64,000 nucleotides of DNA from Mesorhizobium sp. Pch-S (GTDB lineage Bacteria > Pseudomonadota > Alphaproteobacteria > Rhizobiales > Rhizobiaceae), in contig NZ_CP029562.1 in assembly GCF_004136315.1 (NCBI RefSeq), forward strand, positions 1,674,001 through 1,738,000, written 5' to 3'. The notes under the pieces are model-generated. The model had not been told where the DNA came from. It was given only the letters and a program-made list of their open reading frames with translations, and did not search any database. The position numbers were made by a program, and so were the translations under genes. Numbering within the stretch: position 1 is the stretch's first letter; each line of letters begins with the position of its first letter. Positions 62,051-64,000 of this stretch are shown here, in pieces.

Positions 62051-62508
62051 ATGTCGCTGCAATCACGACATCTGTTCACGCTTTTCATCGCGCTCCATCC
62101 CACGTTGGATCTCGGGCAGACGCCGGCCGGCGGCCGGCGCATCTTTCCCGTCGCGGGCGGGCATTTCCGTGGCGACCGTATTCGCGGCGAGGTGTCGCCG
62201 CTGATCGGTTCCGACCTGCTGCTCGCCGCCCGGACGGCACGTTCCAGCAGGATGTCAGGCTGCTGCTGGTGGCCGATGATGGCGGCCTGGTGCTGATGAC
62301 CTATCGCGGCATTCGGCATGCATCGCCAGAGGTCGACGAGCGGCTGCGCCGCAACGAAGCCGTCGATGCCAGCGAATACTACCTGCGCACCACACCCTGT
62401 TTCGAAACCGCGGCACCGGCCCATCAATGGCTGAACCGGATCGTCTCGGTCGCCACGGGCGGCAGGTGCCCGGGCGGCGTCGAATATGAAGTCCATGAAA
62501 TCCTGTGA
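62051..62508 (+). pseudogene. DUF3237 family protein, frameshifted
   Basis: The first part reads MSLQSRHLFTLFIALHPTLD then GQTPAGGRRIFPVAGGHFRG, the standard DUF3237 N-terminus, but runs into an early stop at 62296. The family continues in another frame from about 62230: RPDGTFQQDVRLLLVADDGG, YRGIRHASPEVDERLRR, YYLRTTPCFETAAPAHQWLN. Joining the two frames at about 62222-62230 (CTCGCCGCCCGG) by restoring one base gives about 152 residues, the normal family length. AGGAGATCGGCC precedes ATG 62051. A one-base deletion, a sequencing error or, less likely, programmed frameshifting could explain it. Confidence 0.85.
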
Positions 62509-62560
62509 TGCGTCCCGGCTCACCCGAAAACCCGTTGTCCCGATACATGTGGACGGCTCG

Positions 62561-62821
62561 ATGAGAACGAGGCGACGATACCTGCAGCGGGTCCTGGACT
62601 GGTGCCATCGACACCGAGCAAGACAGCGCAGCCGCCTGGAGCTACTCGCTGACAGGGACCTGCAGGATCTCGGCTTCCGGCGCGACGACTTCGACGGCCA
62701 GGCATATCCACTGCCGGCTGAAACTCGCGCTATTTTGCCTGCAGCTGCGCGTCATAGGCACTGTCCAGACGGTCCATCATGCTCTGCAGCGCCTTGTCGA
62801 CGTCGACTGCCGTCGGCCTGA
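62561..62821 (+). CDS. DUF1127-like ORF with run-on C-terminus
   Basis: Residues 1-45 from ATG 62561 (MRTRRRYLQRVLDWCHRHRA; RLELLADRDLQDLGFRRDDF) match the DUF1127 core. A usual family member would end soon after; here the frame runs on for about 40 residues with unrelated composition (PAAARHRHCPDGPSCSAAPC) into the region antisense to the gene at 62730. The stop may have been lost by a nearby mutation, or the start/stop choice may differ. Weak ribosome site. Confidence 0.5.
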   Translation: MRTRRRYLQRVLDWCHRHRARQRSRLELLADRDLQDLGFRRDDFDGQAYPLPAETRAILPAAARHRHCPDGPSCSAAPCRRRLPSA

Positions 62822-62948
62822 TCTGCAGCTGCAGGGCGGCGCGGCGCAACAGGATGGCAATGTCATGCGGAGACAGCGCGGCGAGATTGTCCGCCGCCCG
62901 CACGAGTTCCTCGATCAACCACTCGTCGCTGCCCGATGGTACGCCCAT
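62730..62948 (-). CDS. hypothetical protein, 72 residues
   Basis: A small acidic, helical protein starting MGVPSGSDEWLIEELVRAAD and continuing LAALSPHDIAILLRRAALQL. GGGGAAGC immediately precedes ATG 62948 and the codon usage looks typical, so I accept it as a gene. No family recognised, no signal peptide or membrane segment. It overlaps the 3' end of the DUF1127-like frame in antisense. Confidence 0.6.
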   Translation of the reverse strand: MGVPSGSDEWLIEELVRAADNLAALSPHDIAILLRRAALQLQIRPTAVDVDKALQSMMDRLDSAYDAQLQAK

Positions 62949-63044
62949 GCTTCCCCGCGGAGCGCTGCCTGACCGTTCCCGTATAACACAATCGGGCAGA
63001 CGAAGAAATCGCCGGGCTTGTCGGCGCGGATTGCGCGCCCGAAG

Positions 63045-63443
63045 CTATCTCGGCTGCAGGTGACTTGCCAGCTCGGCCCGGAGTGCATCCAGGCTCCAGC
63101 GCCCGGCACCGGCGGTGACGAGATACATGCAGACGACGCTCGCCAGCAGGAAGCCGGTCGCCTCCGTCGTCGGCCAATAGAAACCAGACTGATACCAGTA
63201 GGGAAACATGACGAGGAAATTGACCGAGAGGACGAATGCGGCGACGCGCGTGAACAGGCCGACGAGGATCAGCGCGCCGGCGAATATCTGCACCCAGCGC
63301 GAAGCCCAATAGATCAGGAATGCCGGATGGTCCGTAGCGACGGGCGGATGCACGAGCGTGGGGATGCTGCAGTACAGATAGGTCAGACCGCAAACGATCC
63401 GCATGAGACCCAGCATGTGCTGGGAATACTTTTCCGGCTTCAT
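63045..63443 (-). CDS. DoxX family membrane protein
   Basis: A 132-residue, four-helix inner-membrane protein: HMLGLMRIVCGLTYLYCSIP, IQ-type segment RWVQIFAGALILVGLFTRVA, FVLSVNFLVMFPYWYQSGFY and GFLLASVVCMYLVTAGAGRW. DoxX-like proteins are small quinone-linked or uncharacterised membrane proteins; specific activity unknown. The long basic extension in another start is not required. Isolated gene with AT-rich DNA upstream. Confidence 0.9.
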   Translation of the reverse strand: MKPEKYSQHMLGLMRIVCGLTYLYCSIPTLVHPPVATDHPAFLIYWASRWVQIFAGALILVGLFTRVAAFVLSVNFLVMFPYWYQSGFYWPTTEATGFLLASVVCMYLVTAGAGRWSLDALRAELASHLQPR

Positions 63444-63796
63444 GACACGCGCCCCAATCGTGTCTCATCTATTGCAGAACCGACGACGATGTAAATCGAC
63501 AAAAATCGCCGACAAATCGATCAAGAAAATCCAAAATACGAAATAAATTTCAATATTTGTCAACCCGTTTTCATATTACAAAACGCATACAGCATCCGTG
63601 AATTTATATGGATGTATACTAGTATGCATGACGACAACCATCGTTGTTCATTCCGGCGCCGGCGCGCCGATGGAGCCACCAGACATCGCCTGATCGTGCC
63701 CTCGTCACGCTCCCCGCGGTCCGTCAAAATACGTCATCTGCCGTATTTGTGAAACCGCATCGGACTGCTACCTCCGGGAGCAAAACGAGCAGCACC
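63444..63796. other. AT-rich intergenic region with operator-like palindrome
   Basis: 353 bp. The section 63480-63650 is strikingly AT-rich for this genome and holds the palindrome at 63612-63629. A 21-codon ORF starting ATG 63628 is present but has no support. Probably the promoter region for the DoxX gene and the gene at the right edge. Confidence 0.5.
63612..63629. promoter_or_regulatory. 18-bp palindrome in AT-rich spacer
   Basis: ATGTATACTAGTATGCAT: the central ATACTAGTAT is perfect and the flanking ATG/CAT arms match with one mismatched pair between. Such a site in the divergent spacer is a likely repressor operator; the regulator is unknown. Confidence 0.5.
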
Positions 63797-64000
63797 ATGG
63801 CCCCCTCCGAACCAAGTCGCGACCAGGTCACATGCGAGCAGCATGAGCTCGCCGACCTCAGACACGTGCAGTCGTTCCGCTCGGGGCAGCCGGTGCCCGA
63901 ATGGCTGCTGTTCCTCGAACCGCAAAGCCGGCAGGCAAACCGCGGCACGTTCTGCTTTGCCGCCGACGCCGACCTCTACGAGAAGCGGGGCAGATACTGG
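63797..64000 (+). CDS. hypothetical protein, C-terminus beyond window
   Basis: An open frame from ATG 63797 to the right edge (68 codons): MAPSEPSRDQVTCEQHELAD, then SFRSGQPVPEWLLFLEPQSR and GTFCFAADADLYEKRGRYW. No family recognised; composition is typical of a globular cytoplasmic protein. An antisense frame covers the same stretch but is arginine/cysteine-rich and less plausible. The start is weakly supported. Confidence 0.45.
   Translation, partial: MAPSEPSRDQVTCEQHELADLRHVQSFRSGQPVPEWLLFLEPQSRQANRGTFCFAADADLYEKRGRYW

Noticed and set aside
63724..63948. 74-residue minus-strand frame at the right edge
   Set aside because: Less protein-like than the plus-strand open frame at 63797 and no ribosome site; neither is certain.

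Overview
The window is a gene-dense, high-GC stretch of an alphaproteobacterial chromosome, most likely from Hyphomicrobiales (Phyllobacteriaceae/Rhizobiaceae, Mesorhizobium- or Aminobacter-like). This rests on the abundance of sugar and nucleoside ABC transporters, an Omp2b/RopA-type porin, DUF1127 proteins, a ChoX-type choline-binding protein, a NuoE-like C-terminal domain on a KAP-repeat protein, and several families of palindromic intergenic repeats typical of rhizobia. No tRNA, rRNA, CRISPR array, prophage or insertion sequence was recognised.

Region by region. (1) 1-6782: a minus-strand operon for non-phosphorylative L-fucose/L-fuconate catabolism (SDR, RbsA-type ATPase, permease, periplasmic binding protein, FAH-family hydrolase, and L-fuconate dehydratase running off the left edge). 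A divergent FadR-subfamily GntR regulator faces it, with a near-perfect FadR-like operator between them. (2) 7049-13586: an Ala/Lys/Pro-repeat membrane protein, an orphan hybrid histidine kinase, crcB behind a clear fluoride riboswitch, a LysR regulator divergent from a DUF1127 protein, a SAM methyltransferase and a GFA-family protein. (3) 13752-18456: an AraC regulator divergent from a 1221-residue type V autotransporter. (4) 18464-25814: a sugar ABC operon (binding protein, two permeases, a Gfo/Idh/MocA-aldo/keto reductase fusion, UgpC/MalK-type ATPase) with a divergent AraC regulator. (5) 25857-28050: an SDR and a divergent LysR regulator, then a small zinc-ribbon protein. (6) 28224-34729: a BMP-family nucleoside ABC transporter operon ending in a CodA-type deaminase, with two large palindromic repeat elements in its spacers. 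(7) 34780-37419: a small membrane protein, a MarR regulator, a small secreted protein and a porin. (8) 37961-44830: an OmpR/EnvZ-type two-component system divergent from an RND efflux pair. (9) 44898-47342: betI divergent from choX and an overlapping alpha/beta-hydrolase gene. (10) 47412-51901: ArsR/SRPBCC pair, MBL-fold hydrolase, a glyoxalase-related hypothetical, and an NCS2 nucleobase permease. (11) 51975-60674: an iron-siderophore uptake operon under cell-surface signalling (ECF sigma, FecR, STN-containing TonB receptor, binding protein, double-length permease, siderophore-interacting reductase, ATPase). (12) 61095-64000: a LysR regulator divergent from a frameshifted DUF3237 gene, a DUF1127-like ORF, small hypotheticals, a DoxX protein and a truncated hypothetical.

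The recurrent theme is uptake-plus-catabolism modules, each with its own local regulator and often a visible operator palindrome. The most interesting signals are: the fluoride riboswitch whose P3 loop carries repeat-like sequence; repeat elements whose CTAG(A/G)GC end supplies the stop codon of three unrelated genes; nested palindromic elements abutting the start codon of an ABC ATPase gene; the Gfo/Idh/MocA-AKR fusion; a CodA homologue with Cys where E. coli CodA has Asp314; and the betI/choX/hydrolase arrangement. No wholly new system can be asserted from sequence reading alone.
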